DNA of 64,000 nt, from positions 992,001 to 1,056,000 of the forward strand of contig JAHGAU010000004.1 of the NCBI GenBank assembly GCA_019925105.1, given 5' to 3'. How positions within the stretch are numbered: the first letter of the stretch is position 1; every line of letters begins with the position of its first letter. Source of the stretch: Niebla homalea (taxonomy: Eukaryota; Ascomycota; Lecanoromycetes; Lecanorales; Ramalinaceae). Made by a program: the position numbers and the translations under genes. The notes beneath the pieces were generated by a model. The model made no database searches and was not told the DNA's origin. It was given only the letters and a program-made list of their open reading frames with translations. This document shows, in pieces, positions 23,236-37,988 of the stretch.

Positions 23236-25819
23236 GATGCCTTAATTTTATATATTAAGTTAATATATCGTTTAACACGTTAAATACCGTTTTTATTGAT
23301 TAAGATAATGCTTAGAGATTTAGTATAAAAAGTTATCCCTACCGGGAGTATATGAATTTACCGGGTCCTTTAATTATTATCCATTTAACCCGGGAAATTT
23401 TTATTTCAGCTTTATTATTTAAGAACGAGGTCTTTAAAAAGAAATTTACTTTATTATCGGAGGAATTAATAAAGTTTAAAAACTTAATTAGGTATTACGT
23501 TTTTCTCGTTGATATTATAAGTTATTTAAGTAATATTAATACCGCCCGGATAATTAATTTACATTAAACTTAACCTTAAAAATATTACTTAATAAGGTTA
23601 AAAGTTATTATTAAAGAATTCTCTTTAATTAAAGAAATACTTATTATAGCCGTTATTTAAGATTATTAGCTTTTATAAATTAATTAAATTAACGGATATT
23701 ATTATATATTTAAGCTTAACGTTTATATTTATTATATTATAAATCTCCCTTTAAACCGAGAAATTTACCGGTATAATAATAATAATAATAATAACTTTTT
23801 TAATCTTTGGCTTCTTTAACCTCCAGTATAACGTCTTAATCCTTTTCTTAAAATAAAAAATTTAGTAGTTATTTTCCGGGTGCTTATTATTTTGGCCTTT
23901 TATAGTATAATAGTTATACTTTTAACTATTATATTCGGTAAAAAATTATTTATTATTAACCTTTAAAGTTATTAAATAAAACTATAAAGTAATATTAATA
24001 TAGGCTATATTAACCTATAATTCTTTATTAATAGCTTTTAATATAACCTCGTTAAAATTAAAAGAATTTTAATTTAAAATAATTAATTTTAGGTTAAGTT
24101 AATCTAAAAATGTTATTAACCGTTATTAAAATTAAATAAGAAAAATTAAATAATTATTAAGTTAAAGGTTTTATATAACTTATTAATAACCAGCATTTTA
24201 ATAATATACTTATAAAATTTACGGGTAAATCAATTAACTATTTCGTCTGGACCCTTTATTATTATTTTAAACTCCCGGGTTCACTTAACATATAAGCTTA
24301 AACCTTAAAGTTTAAAATAAATAATAAAAATAATCTAGATTTATTTAATTATATCCAATTTATCTATAAGGGAACGTATATTATCCCTATAATGAGTTTT
24401 AATAATTATAATAGCCTTAAGTTTATCCTTAATAATTATAAACTTATAAAGGTTATTAAAAATTAATTAAACTTTAAGTTACCGGCTTTATAATATTTAT
24501 TAAAGGAATTATACCCAAAAAGAAACTCCCGGAGATAAAGCCCTTAATCTTAAAGGTTATCTTTAACGAAAAAATAAGAACTTAATATCCTTAAATTAAT
24601 ACTTATACGTGAAAAAATATTAACTACTTAATACTTAATTAAATTTAAACTTAAAATTAAGATTAAATGAAAATTTTATAAATTTTTTAATTCCGAAGAT
24701 TTTAATTTTAATTAATACTTAATTAACGAATCGTTTAAGGGTAGAGGATATTCTATATTAAATAATAGGATCTAGCTTTCTACCCTTAAACGGAGCTTAA
24801 AGATTAACTTATTAAGTAATAATATTCAAGGTTCTTTAAATACTTTTAAGCTAAAGTTAAGGGCTATATTCTTTATTTATAATTACTTTATTCTTAATCT
24901 TTTGGGCGTTAATTAAATTAAGTAACCTTCCGGGCCAAATAACATACAAAGCATTTAGCAAGTGGTTCTTAACCTTCCTTTTTAAAATGTAGAATCTCGG
25001 TTTAAGTAAACAAATTTCCTTCTTTATAAATTTAATTTTTAAAAATAGTCTTAATTAAGTAAATAATTTTTAAAAATAGTCTTAATTAAGTAATTTTAAA
25101 GGTGAAATTAAGTTATGTTTTTAAGGTATTATATAATCAAAGTTGCCGTCTTAAAAATAAAAATTCATTTTAAAGATAAGATTTTTCGTTATAAAAAGTG
25201 AAAATTTAAAGTTTTTTAACTTTATAGCGTTCCGCAATCGTTATAAAAAGTCTTAATTAAGTAATCCGAGCGGCGGCATAAGATTAAAAATCCTTTAAAT
25301 TACCGTCCTAATAAAAAGAATTTAGATTAAGTAAAGATTCCTCGTTATAATTATAAGGTTTTTAAGGATTTAAACTTTAAAGAGTTTAGTTAAGGTCGAA
25401 ATTTCCTAATTAAGATCCTTATTAACGCTCCACTTAACGCTTTATATTATAAAGCTAAAGCTTTTATATATAACCGGTTTCCGGCGCATAAATGCCGGCA
25501 TATAAATACCGGCATATAAATACCGGCATATAATTAGCTTAAAAGTCTAGGAAATAAGTATCTATACTTTTTAATTAATAAATACGTATACCCCGGCAGT
25601 GGTAAAATTAGGGTATTTTATCCTTATAGAATTTCAGATTATTAAGTTATTGGCTGGCTTTATAGCTTAAAGATCGTAATTTAATAATATTCTTGGGTAA
25701 AATACTTCCATCTTTTAAATATATTTTATACGATAAAATCTCCATATTATAGTTATAAAATTGAATAAAGAAAAGGTATCCCTATAAAGTATCGTTATCG
25801 TAAGGCTAGGCTTATAACC

Positions 25820-25971
25820 TTTTAAAATATAAGGTATAAGTTTCTTGATTATTCTTTATATATAGAAGTGCAATTAAGTACTTTTAAATCCCGGCTACCC
25901 CAATCGGGTCTAGCTTCGGATCATATTTAATCTACCTGAGTGCCGGGTAACTGATATGAGTACTTTCAACA
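25820..25971 (-). repeat. 5' LTR of Copia-1 copy C
   Basis: It is 152 bp. On the minus strand it starts TGTTGAAAGTACTC, the least mutated LTR start of the family. The primer-binding motif (CTAGGCTTATAACC on the plus strand) lies directly left and the TSD TATTA directly right. Confidence 0.92.
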
Positions 25972-26289
25972 TATTATTACCGCCGCCTTAATCTCCTTAA
26001 CGCCCTTTTTATTTATTACCTTTTTACGTATTTTATACGTCTTTTTATATACATTTTATTAACTATAATTCCCTTATTTAGTTTAACAGTTATTCATTAT
26101 GTTATTATCGCGTTATTTATATGATTTCCCGTTATTTTTATTAATATAAACTACTTACCTATATACTCCCTCGTTTTTAAGTATTATATTATTTATACTT
26201 ATCGTAACTAAAGTATTGGCCTCGTTATTACTTAAGTTATACGTATACGTATCGTTTTGGACCTCTGGGGTCCCTTTGTTCGCCGCCAT
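25972..26289 (-). mobile_element. Tad-like LINE 5' end (minus), right part of the LINE hosting Copia-1 C
   Basis: The minus strand reads from the LINE 5' end (ATGGCGGCGAACAAAGGG, ATG complement at 26287-26289) through the start of ORF1. It joins 10966-12718 across copy C. The GGGACCCCAGAGGTC block near the 5' end is kept in all LINE 5' ends of the window. Confidence 0.85.
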
Positions 26290-27020
26290 TTATTTCATAT
26301 ATTTAATAGATTAATATATTAATTATAACTTAAATTAATTATTTAATATTAAAAAATAAATATTATATAAAAAATAATACTTTACTTTAATATATAGTAC
26401 TTTAATTGACCTAATAAGTCTAGATAACAACGCCGCGTTAAAAAAGGTATCCACGAGTTATTCCTTAAGGTAATAAAAATCAATAGTTATTTGACAATAT
26501 TTCTATTTTCTTTAAATATATTATTAAATTTTTCGATATACGGATTATTGTTTTTAGTTTAGTTCCAATTTCAATATTAAATAAAGTATATTTTTATCTT
26601 TATTTTCCTTATCAATTTTATAATCCGGCTATATATCGGGTATATTTTCAATAATATAGAAGATATTATTTAGAATGTTAATCGTATTCTATATTTACTT
26701 AAATTAATATTTATCGGGTTTTTAAATTTAAAGCTTTAACTTTCGTTTAAGTATTAACCGGTTATTATATTAATCAAAGTTTTTTATAGTACAGTACTTT
26801 CAAATCATTATTTCTTTTATTATTTAGCGGTAAGAATAATTTATATTTAAGGTCTTTTTATTTTTAAAATTATTAAATCCTTTATTTAATATTTAACTTC
26901 TTAATTTTACGTTAAATATTCATCCCGGCCTGATTGGCCTCCCCCCTTTTATAAGGTATTAATTTAAAATAACGAATTTCACTTTTTTTAATCTTATGGA
27001 TTAAGAGCCCGTTTTAGTGT
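26290..27020. other. Unassigned AT-rich stretch
   Basis: About 730 bp of RIP-type sequence lies between the LINE 5' end and Copia-3. A minus-strand frame over about 26370-26640 stays open apart from a few stops explicable from CAA. I do not recognise its product. It is probably another decayed transposon split by Copia-3. Confidence 0.4.
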
Positions 27021-27025
27021 TTTTC

Positions 27026-27247
27026 TATAAGATGTACAACAAGCAAGTAGGTATGCAAATGTGTGTGGATTCTGTATAATCTATTTATAAAGATAAAAGG
27101 TGCTTATAGGTAAACAATTAAGCGTTCTGGGATATAAGGTTAGGTAATAGTATTTATACGTATTATAAGGATATCTTAATATTATCTTTATAACTGCTCT
27201 ATAATACTCTTTGCCCGCACTTTATGCCCGTAATATACCGGCTGATA
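27026..27247 (-). repeat. 3' LTR of Copia-3
   Basis: This 222-bp direct repeat of 38754-38975 ends CGGCTGATA on the plus strand. It keeps GC-rich ends such as TGTACAACAAGCAAG that are fully mutated in the other LTR. Confidence 0.93.
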
Positions 27248-30200
27248 TACCCCCTTAGGACCCTATTATTATTACGGTAATAATACCGATCCTGTCCATC
27301 CCTATATAACTACCTTATTATTGCATTTAAGCCTTAACTGTATAACTGAAATCTCGTAATAATAAGTATATTTTTGAAAAAAGTGAAAAATTCTTTAATA
27401 GCGATAATAATTATAATAATAAAATCTTTATATATCGACCGGCTCCGGGGCTTTAAATACGCTTAATTAAGCTCCGGGTATACGTATATATAGAGTTATA
27501 AGGTAATTATTGTTAGGTATTTATTATAAAAAGTGTGAAAAATAAAATAATTAAACCCGAAAAGATTATCGTATACCTAATTTATAATCGTGATTTTTTA
27601 AGAGTTAAATCTCTTAAAAACAATATCCTTAAGGTTTTACTAAGTCGTATTATATAGTAAGGTTTATAGGTTTATAGTCCTTAAGATTTAAAAGCTTTAG
27701 GAATTCTCTGTATCTCTATAATAAAAGTACTTTTATTAAGCCGTTTATAAGGATAATAATAATAGAGTTTTACTTAACGTAAATAATCCTATCCTGGATC
27801 TTTTAATAAAGTTAATAACAATATATATCAATATAGCGGAGTTTAATAATAAATTATAAGTTATTACTCGTAAGTATATATATTATTATATTTAATTTAT
27901 ATTTTATAATTTACGTCTAATTTAATTTTTTTGAAAAACCGGTTTTATTATAATTATTCTTTATCTATTATTAATATTGTATATAACTTGGCTTCTATAA
28001 AGTTAATAATAATAATTCTCTATTTTAAGGTTTTTTAATTTACTATTTTATCAAAGAGCTTAAAGTTATAGCCTTATAAGCTCCGATAAATATTTAGATC
28101 GTCTGTAAATTTTATATTTAATAAAATAATAAGAATAATACGGGGATCGGTGATTTATATATTAAAGATAATATTATAATATTTAAATTTTTTTAAATAT
28201 TTTGTTACTTTATTAACTGCTTTTTAATAGTATTCCGATGAATCTATTAGGAATTTTAATAGTTTTAAGTATATAAAGGTTATATTTAAACGTATCGTTA
28301 TTATTAAAAAATTAATTGAATTAATAACTTATTAATAAGTGTAAATCTACTATAATATTACTTATCAGTTATTTTTAATTAAAGTCTTTAAATGGTTTAT
28401 AGGAACTTATATTTATCTTATTATTATTTATATATTGAATTTAATAATAATTTTATTTACGTAACTATCTTAAAAAAGACGGAGTTAACGGACCTTTTAT
28501 TACGTTCAATATGGATATTAAGAAACTATTATACTTTATTAAGATACCTTATTTTGTAAATCTTAAGCAGCTTTTTTTTTTTAAAATTCATTGATCTTTT
28601 TATTATATTAACGGTTATAAATAATAATAATATTATCGATAAAAAGAAAAGTATAATATACTTATTAATAAAAAAAATATTTAACGTCCGTAACTTATTT
28701 TAGTCTTAATTCGTTAAGTATATTTAATAAATAACGGAACCAAAGAGCCAGTAACTACTTAAGCCTATATAATACCCGTTATAAAACTAATAATACGGCC
28801 TATCCCTTTTACCCTTCTGGTATTTTAAGATAGGTAGGCTCATTAATATTACTATTAGTAAAGGTATTAATAGCATTATATTAACGGGTCTTAAGGTCCT
28901 ATACGGCTATAAGTGTTATTATAATTTTAAATATGCGACTTATAAGTATCGTTATAAACGTATTTTGGGCTATATACTAAAGATCTCCTCTTACGTATAA
29001 ATATGTTTTATATTTTAAAAGAAACTTTTTATTATTAAATTTATATTTATATACTTATATAATAGGGATCAACTTTTTACTAACCTTATTAACGTACTTA
29101 TATAAGACTTTTATTTAGGTCTTTTTTCTTTATAAAGTTTTAATCTTTATATTTATTGTTATTAAAAATCTTTTTATATAAGGATATTTTAATATTTTAT
29201 AATAAAATTTTAACTTAAATAATAAGTAATCCTAATAAAGCCGTATTCCTATTAAAAACGGGGTTAATAACGATATCGGTAATAATATAGTGTTTATTTT
29301 ATAAAAAATATAAATAAAAATAAAAACTATAAAGGCAATATAAAAAGATTAATTTCCTTTATTAATTATTTACTTCAAGGTTATTACGTATATTTTCTTT
29401 CTTTTTTTTTTACGTATAACGGTATCCGGAGAAATATTATCCTTATTAAAGTTTAACTTATTAAAAGATTTTTTTTAAGGCTTTACCGCCAGTAATATTT
29501 TTTAAGGTATTAAAGAAATTATTACTTAAATCATTATTAAGGGCGTTCTTTTTTATATTAATAAAATTCTTTACTTATTGATTTATTTTACCTAATAATA
29601 AGTATTCATTATAATCGTTATTATAATTATCGGTATTATTAAGGGGAAAGCTCCTATTACCCCCCGAGGATAATAAAAATGGAAAAAATAACGGGTATTT
29701 TACTTATGTTTCTTTTTCTTTCTTTTTTTATATTAACGGTTTTTTTATTATTTCCTTATTCTTATTATTGTCGGTATTAAAGTTATCGGGAACTTAAGGG
29801 ACGATATAAGAAAGATTTAAAGCTAAAATATTAAGGGTAATATTAAGAAATGGTTCCCTAATTGATTAAGTAATATCAATTTCTTTTAACTTATAAAATT
29901 CCTTTTTATTAAAAATAATATCTTTTATATAAATTACCTTTTATTAATTAAGAACTTAAATATTATAAATATTAATACTTTTATATTTTATAAGAAATCT
30001 AAAATAAGTTCTTAAAGTTAGCTTATTTTTATATAAAATAAATTTATTTAAAGGGTATATTTTATATTTAAAAGCTCTTAAATAATTAAGATTAAATTTT
30101 TATTTAATAACTTTCTCCTATAATATTTTTTAAATATACTTCTTAACCGGTATACGGTTTATAAGGAACCCTATTAATTATATAATTTAAAGATATAAAT

Positions 30201-31745
30201 ATATTAATAAATTAACTTTAATTCATAAAGCTTTTATTTTAATTAAAATTATCTTTCTGCTTTATTTTAAATGCTTATTTTAAGTTAACGTATTTAAAGT
30301 TAATAGTTCCTAAATAATATTTATTTTAGAATAAAGATCTATAAACTTAATACTTAATACTTTTTACTATTAAACCGTATAAAGGCTACTTAATAATTAA
30401 ATTGTTTTTAGATAATAATAATAGTTTCCTTTAGAATAGTTATGACTTTAAATTTATATTAATAAATATATATTATTTAAAAGCCTAACTTAAAATAAGT
30501 AATATAAGATATTTATTAATATTTATTTAGGCTTAATTATAATTATATTAGGTTATAAGTAATTTAAAAAAAGTGCTTTTTTAACTTTACCGCTTTAGAA
30601 GGTAATTATAATATAATTTAATATACTTTTAATAAAATATATACCTTATATTTATTTATATATAATACCTTCAATTTATTAATAATTTTTACCCCCTTAA
30701 TAGCTCCTATAAGGTAACGAATAGTATTACTATTAATATAAGTAAAAAGTTAATACCATTCTATTATTATTCTTAACTTAACTTTATGTAATAAAATTAT
30801 TATAAATATAAATATTAACTTAATAATAGTATTTTCTAGAAATTAAAAGGGACCCTTTTTTAATATATATTACCGTCTTATTATTATTATATAACCGGTT
30901 ATACTTTAAATTAAAGTATATACCCTTTCTTAATAAGAGATTATTATTAACGATATTAATATAAAATCCTAGGATATAGAAAACTTTTCTTAACTCTATA
31001 ATATTTATATTTTTAAGGTAAAAATATAAACGTTAATTTATTTATATACGATAACGGGTAAACGTCTTATGGTTAAGAGTATAATTATATTATCGATATA
31101 TTCCTTTTTTTTTAATTAAATTTATTTCTTATTATTTCGTTATAAACGTAATTCAATAAGTAATAATTAAGTAATTATAACGATTCAAAATTTTTATTAA
31201 TAATAAATAACGATAAACTTAAAATTATAAGGACTATAAAGGCCCTTATTTTTAATTAAAGTGCGGGTAACGCTACCCTTATTAATAACAATAAGGTTCT
31301 CTTTTTTTTACGATTTCGTCTTATTTTTAAGGCTTTATTTAACTTTCTCTTAAGTATAATATCTTTTAGTTATTCTTCTATTTTCCTTTTAATAGTTAGA
31401 TTAAGTTTAAAACTTATTAGCCTTCTAGCTTAATTGTCTTTAAGGTAGTTATATTAACCTTCATAATACTTTAAGCTATAAAGGTATTTAAGAATTTCCT
31501 TTTACTTTTTTTTTAATATAAGTTTCTTTAATTCAGATTTCTCTTTAACTTTTATATTAAAAATTAAGTATAAAGCTATTAAAGATTTAATGTTTTTTAA
31601 CCTTATATATTATCTGAAAGATTTTATTATTTTAAATAAGAAAGCTTTATTATCGTTAATAATTCGGAATTAATATTTATAAATTATTATTAATATTAAT
31701 ATATACTTTTTAATTATTATAAGAAAATCAGAAAATGTTATTTTT
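27248..31745 (-). pseudogene. Copia-3 pol remnants (3' part)
   Basis: This is RIP-degraded pol on the minus strand. The clearest landmark is the RT box at 28629-28665 (Y-T-F-L-F-I-D-N-I-I), a mutated FVDD. The part between it and the 3' LTR should hold the rest of RT and RNase H, and the part to its right integrase. Individual residues there are too eroded to assign safely. There is no open frame of coding length. Confidence 0.65.
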
Positions 31746-31758
31746 ATATTAATAATTT

Positions 31759-34700
31759 GATTTTATTATATGAGCTTATATGAAGGAGGAGATGGCGACG
31801 AACGACGGGACCCCAGAGGTCAGAAACGATATACGCGTATATAGCTTAAGTAATAATAAGGATAATACCTTAAATGTAATAAGCGGAAGCGGAATAATAA
31901 TAAAAGTAAAAGGAAAGGAAGGGTAAGTAACCTAGGTTAATAGGAATAGTAATAAGTTATATAAATAACGTAATAAATACGAGATAAAAAGGCCTTAAAT
32001 TAAATAAGGAGCTTATAATTAATAAGATACGTATAAAGGGACGTATATAATACGTAAAGGTATTATTATAAAGGGTAATAAATAAAAAGCGGAGGGGATA
32101 AGGACGGTACGTAAGGACGGATAAGGGATAAACGGAGGCGTAAAAAACTTTATTAAATATATATAAATTAAAAAAACTAAATAAAAATAAAGAAATATTA
32201 AATAAATAAAAATAAATTATGAAAAGAAATAATTATTAAATATATAAAAGAAAAATAAAAAGGAAGGAAACGATAAGGGCGTTAAAAAGCTTTTTATAAT
32301 TATATAAAAAGATATTACGTTAAAGATTTAGCCGATACTATAAATCGGGTTACGGGGAATAAAAGACTTTTACGTAAAAACGAGGAGAAATTTAAGGAAG
32401 TTAAAAAGGCTACGTAAAGTTTAAAAGGCAATAATAAAAACGCCGGCGGATAAAGGCGAAAAAAGATAGAAAGGATATATATAAAGTAAAAAGAGTAATA
32501 AAGGAAATTCTAAAGAAAGGAATAAAAATAAACTAAGTAATAAAGGCTATAAAAACGGCGCCGGCATTAATAATAAAGGAAATAAAGACGGAAGAGAAAA
32601 TAACGGTATTAAAAAAAATAAGGATAATAATTATATAATTATTAAATAAAAAAAAAAAAGGAATATAATAATAAAAACGAACTTATTATAATTAATAAAA
32701 ACGTTTAAAATAACGGGAAAACTATTAATAGAATAAATTATTATAATATATAAATTATAAAGCGGGGATATCCTCCTTAATATAACCTTATTAAAAACGA
32801 AAAAGGGGTTAAAGAAATTAAAGGGATAAACCGGTAAAAAAGGGTATAAAATAATAAAGGTATTAAAATAATCCTTCGTTATCGCGGTAAATAGGATATA
32901 CTTAATAAAGTTTACGGGGAGGAAAGGGAAATTATTTTAAAGTAAATAAAAAAAAAAAAAGAATATAATTTTTTACCCTAAATTAAAGATTATCGATTAT
33001 AGCCTCCCCGCTATAATAAAAAGGTTAAACGTTTTTAGTTATATAAAGAAATACTTTATAGTTATCTTAAATATAACGTTAATAAGGATATACGATAATA
33101 TCTTTAATAAAGGGATAATAAAGGGTAAATCCTTTAAATTAATAAAACCTTAAGACCGGGCAGCGGATATTTATTAATATTTTAAATATTAAAAGTATAA
33201 ATATATTATTATAAAATACCTTAATAATATAAAGTATATAATATATATTAAAGGGTATAATACGTATGAATACGCTAGCTTAATAATAAAAGGCCTAGTA
33301 AAAAACGCGTTAAAATACGTAATATACGATAATAATAGCTACTTAACGTGGGATTTACGGTATATAATAAAAGCGAAAAAGACTTAATATAAGGAAACCA
33401 GGATAATAATTAAAGTTTAATATTATAATTTATATAAATTTAAACCGATAAAATAATTAAAAATAATCTTAAAATATAAATAAAGTTTATTAAACGGGGA
33501 AAAATAAAACGTGATAACCAATAATATAAAAAAAAAGGAAACTTATAATAATATTAACCCTTAAGGCCGGTTACCCGACCGGGATTATTATTATAGTAAA
33601 AGGATTAAGATAAATAATATTTAACCTTAAGGAAAGATTATCTATATAAATAAAAATCAATAAAGAAAGCCTAACGGATATTAATATTTAATATATTTAT
33701 ACTTTTAAAAGTAATATAATATAATATATACGGGGAAATAATTAAAACCGTAATATTAATATTTAAATTTAAGGAAATAAAAAATATTAATATTATAACG
33801 ATATAAGAACCGTTATATAATCCGTATATTTACTTTTTAATTAACCCGGGAGATAATTTTTACTTAACCTTTAAGGATAATAAGATAATACGGATATACT
33901 TCTTTATTAATAAAAGGCTAAATATAAATAGCTAGAACGTTATTTATTACGGAGGGAACTTATATATATTCCGGATTATATAAAAGGGGGATATTAAGGG
34001 TACTTTAAATATTTATAATACGTATAATCCGTTATTAATTAATAAGAAGGAACCCTTTATAATCCCGTTACTTAAAGATATTATAATTATATTTAATAAA
34101 TACTTTTTAATAAAAGACTTTAATCTTTATTATATTTAATAGAATAAAAACGGTTATATAATTAATTATATTAAATTTAAAGAATTATTAATAATTATTA
34201 TATAATTTAATTTTACGTTATTAACGTTAAAAAAGGTTATTATATAAGAAAGCTATAAACTTAAAATTATAATTAACTTAATATTTAACTCAGAAAGTAT
34301 TATTAACTTAATTATAATATACGGACCCCGAAAAGACTTAAAATACGGTTCAGATTACGTCCCGATATAAATAATTTTAAATTAATTTATCGATATAATT
34401 CCGTTTTTACTATTTAAATAAGCATAAAAAACAGCTAAGGAAGCCGAAATATTAATAAAAATAGTAAAAATAATATTCTAATTAATAAAATATCCCCGGT
34501 TTAATAATAAAAAATAGATTAACCGTTTTATAAAACGGATAATAAAGGCTTTAAATGGGTAATTAACGTTATAATCTTAATAATAAAGCCGTCTTAAAAA
34601 GCTAAAACCTATTAAAAAAAAAAAATATATAAAAATAATTATAAAGGTAAAAACGCTTATAAAATAAATTATTAAATATAAAAACCGGGAGACGCTTCGG

Positions 34701-37700
34701 CAGTTAAAAAAAGTTTAAAAAAAAAAAGGAAAGAATTATCCGGAAAATTAAATAAATATACTTCCGGGTTATAATATATAACTTAACGGTTTCTTTTCGT
34801 AATATTTAAAAGTTAATAAAATATAATAGGGAATAAAATAAAAAACTTAAATTTATCCTTAAGTTTTTACCTTTAAAAAGATTAAACGGTACGGTAATAA
34901 ATACCTTTAATGGTAAAATTAAGGCTCTTAAAGAGGCGTTCTTTCCCTTATTACCGGAAGTTAACTTAATAGATATTAACGGTATAATATATCCTAAATT
35001 CGGTCGGCAGAGTCGTACGAATAAGGTGGCAATAGCACACGTGTCGGTAAGGACATTCAGTGGTATAATCGGAATTCTGAAATTTTAGCATTGGACAGAC
35101 CCGTAAGGTAATGGAAGAGCAATAGATTTAGGGGTAACCCTTAAGTGGATTCGGTCGTAGTATTATAGGTTTTCTTGGAAAAAGCGTACGGATAAATTCC
35201 TACTCTTTAAACGGCCATAAATGCTTTTAGCCCTTAAGACGTAAGTAAAGGCTGGGTGGATACCGGTTTTTATTCCCGACGTTATGGATATTGGGTTTTT
35301 TACGGTTACTAGTAAGGCTAAATGGCCGAGTATTAGGGAACGCCGGAATTAGCTTAGCTAGATCCGTAGTATAAATCAATCAATCAATCAATATATCCTA
35401 AATTAATAATAATAAATAAGTAAAAATAATAACTTAAGAAATAATAATTAAAGCAATTAATAAGCTAAAGAAAAATAAGGCCTTTAAACTTAACGGTATA
35501 TTAAATAAGTTCTTATTTATAATAATATTATTATTTAAAAAGGTTTTTATTTATTTATTTTAAGTTTACTTTAATATAAAATATTATTTTTATAGATTTA
35601 AGGAAATTAAGGTAATTATCCTTAAGAAATTAATTAAATTAAATTATTTAAAGGTAAAATTATATAAACCTATAGTATTCTTTTATACGTTAAAAAAGGC
35701 TTTAAAGATAATAATCACGAAGATCTTAAATAATTATATAGAAGGATATAAGTTATTTTCCGATTAATAAATAAAGGTAAAAAGAAAATAATTAACGGAA
35801 ATAATTCTTAAAAGCTTAATTAATAATATATATATAATATAAAATTATAAAAAGAAATACGTCATAAGTTTTCTTTCTTTAAATATTATAGGGATATTTA
35901 ATAAAATAAATTATTAAAGGTTACTATAATTAATTTACGGAAAAAAAGGGTTTTACCTTTTTTTATAAATTAAATAAAAAGTTTCTTAAATAATTAAATA
36001 ACGTTAATTAACCTAAGATAGAAAATAAGTATAATAAAGCCCGCGATAATAGGGATTCCCTAGAGGTTATTTATCTCCTTAGTTTTATTCTTATTCTTTA
36101 ACGGCCCGTTTATTAAAAACTTGGTAAAGCTAAAATAAAAGATTTAAATAAAAGGTTTTATTAACAATATTTACCTTTTAACTTATAATACGTTTATTTA
36201 TATAAATTATTTAAAGTTAAAATAAGCTTATAAAATCTACTTATAATAAATAAAAATATATAAAGCTTAATTTACCCCATATAAATATAAGCTTATTTAT
36301 ATAATAAAGAATCTGAAGTTATATAATATAATAACTATAATAAACTTAAGTAATATAATAATAAAACCGGAAGTTAATATTAAAGTACTTAGCTTATAAG
36401 TTAATAGGAAACTAGATTAAAAAGACTATATAAAAAAGGTTTAAAAGAAAATAATTTTATAAAAAAGGGGCCTTATTTACCTTATGGTATCGACGTAAGG
36501 AGTTACTTTATAAAAAACTAGAACCGTTTATTAAACGGTTATAAAGCTTATAATAACGTACGTAATAGCTATTTAATATATATTTAAAAATACGCTTAAA
36601 TATAAGAAAAAGTTTATCCGGTAACTATAAAAGGTTTAAAACTAATACTTAAAAATAATAAATAAAATATATAAAGCGACTCCCGTCTTAATACTAAAAT
36701 CCGAGGTTTTTATATTATTAATAAAGCTGGCCTTAAATTAAATAATTACTTAAACGAAGCTTAAAAAAGGTATAAACTTAATTATATTAATAAGAAACGA
36801 ACGTATTCACTAAAACTATAAGAAACCTTAAATAAGAAAACGTAAAAAAACGGTATTTACCCTTTTTACGGAAGTTAAATTAAAATAAATTAAAAAAGAG
36901 GTTAACCTAATTTACATTTAAGAAGTTAATATAAAAATATACGAACTTTTATTTAAAGTAAAAGCGGTAAAAAAAAAAAAGGTTATAAGGGTAAAATTAA
37001 CAATAATTACCCTATAAATTATAAAGAAGTAAATAAAGCGTTAACGTAAATATAAAGAATTAATCCCTTAAAAATAACGGTATCCAGCGTTAAATAATAA
37101 TAAAATTATTAATAAATATCTCCGGTATTACGGGATTATAAGGAAAAGCAATAATATATTAATAATTTAACTCCAGATAAATAAGAATAACTTAATTTAT
37201 TTCCTTTTTATTATATATATTAATAGCCGGATTAATATTAATTATAAATATAAGTAATAAAAATAAGATATTATATACGTATTAATCTTTTATTTACTAT
37301 TTAAGGAACTTAAACCGGGATTAATTAAAAGGATAAAGATTAATAATTATTATTAAATACTTATTAATAAAAAGGATATTAAAGCGGCCGTTAAATTTAT
37401 AATAATTACGGGCTTATTATTATAATTCAGCTTAACCAAAGAAATAAAGGAAGTAATTAAAGATTTAACTAAAAAACCTCGCTATTAACTTGGGGGTAAA
37501 AAATAATAGCGAAAAAACTATATTTAATAAAAAGTTAAAGGGGTTATAAATATTAAAGCGGTATAAAAAATAATATTATATCGGTTAATAGAATCATATA
37601 AATAAAATAATAATAATATATATATTAATAAGGATATTTAATAATATAATTAGAATTTTAAAATTTTAATATTAAATAGACCCATAAAGTAATAGAAAAG

Positions 37701-37975
37701 TAATAAGTTTAAAGGTAACCCTTAAATAGATTTAATTGTAATATTATAGGTTTTCTTAAAAAAAACGTATAAATAAATTCTTATTCTTTAAATAGCCGTA
37801 AATATTCTTAACCCTTAAAACGTAAATAGAAACTAAGTGGATACCGGTTTTTATTCTTAACGTTATAGATATCGGGTTTTTTACGGTTATTAATAAGGCT
37901 AAATAGCCGAGTATTAAGGAACGCCGGAATTAGCTCAACTAGATCCGTAGTATAAATCAATCAATCAATCAATCA
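31759..37975 (+). mobile_element. Complete Tad-like LINE in Copia-3, itself hit by a second LINE
   Basis: This non-LTR retrotransposon has TSD ATATTAATAATTT (31746-31758, 37976-37988) and an (AATC)n tail. ORF1 starts with ATG at 31792. A CCHC knuckle region is decayed near 33160-33280. ORF2 begins with an endonuclease (the decayed A-I-Q-E-P-L-x-N-P block near 33800), followed by RT (catalytic box read as GFINNIYLLTY near 36155-36195) and a C-terminal region ending near 37450. Order and motifs fit the Tad1 clade. Its length without the nested copy is about 5.8 kb, equal to the other full copies. It is heavily RIP-mutated. Confidence 0.92.
35001..35390 (+). mobile_element. Young 5'-truncated Tad-like LINE (3' 390 bp)
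   Basis: A perfect 14-bp TSD (ATATATCCTAAATT at 34987-35000 and 35391-35404) flanks the last 390 bp of the LINE family, with its (AATC)n tail. It is far less RIP-mutated than its host LINE, so it shows the near-original 3' UTR sequence. Being short, it may have escaped the RIP length threshold or is recent. Confidence 0.93.
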
Positions 37976-37988
37976 ATATTAATAATTT

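Larger units (their letters stand above)
12719..25971 (-). mobile_element. Copia-1 copy C (minus), complete but carrying three nested insertions
   Basis: LTRs of 152 bp lie at 12719-12870 (3' LTR) and 25820-25971 (5' LTR), with TSD TATTA at 12714-12718 and 25972-25976. Removing the solo LTR, Copia-2 and the short LTR element with their TSDs leaves about 6.3 kb, close to copy B. The RT catalytic region lies near 14590-14630 and the primer-binding motif at about 25806-25819. The region 13020-13260, part of the extension after RNase H, is less mutated than the rest. All coding is interrupted by RIP stops. It is inserted in a minus-strand LINE. Confidence 0.92.

Noticed and set aside
23352..23567. 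71-codon plus-strand ORF
   Set aside because: It lies antisense to the Copia-1 copy C gag/pol remnant; the same region in copy A lacks it.
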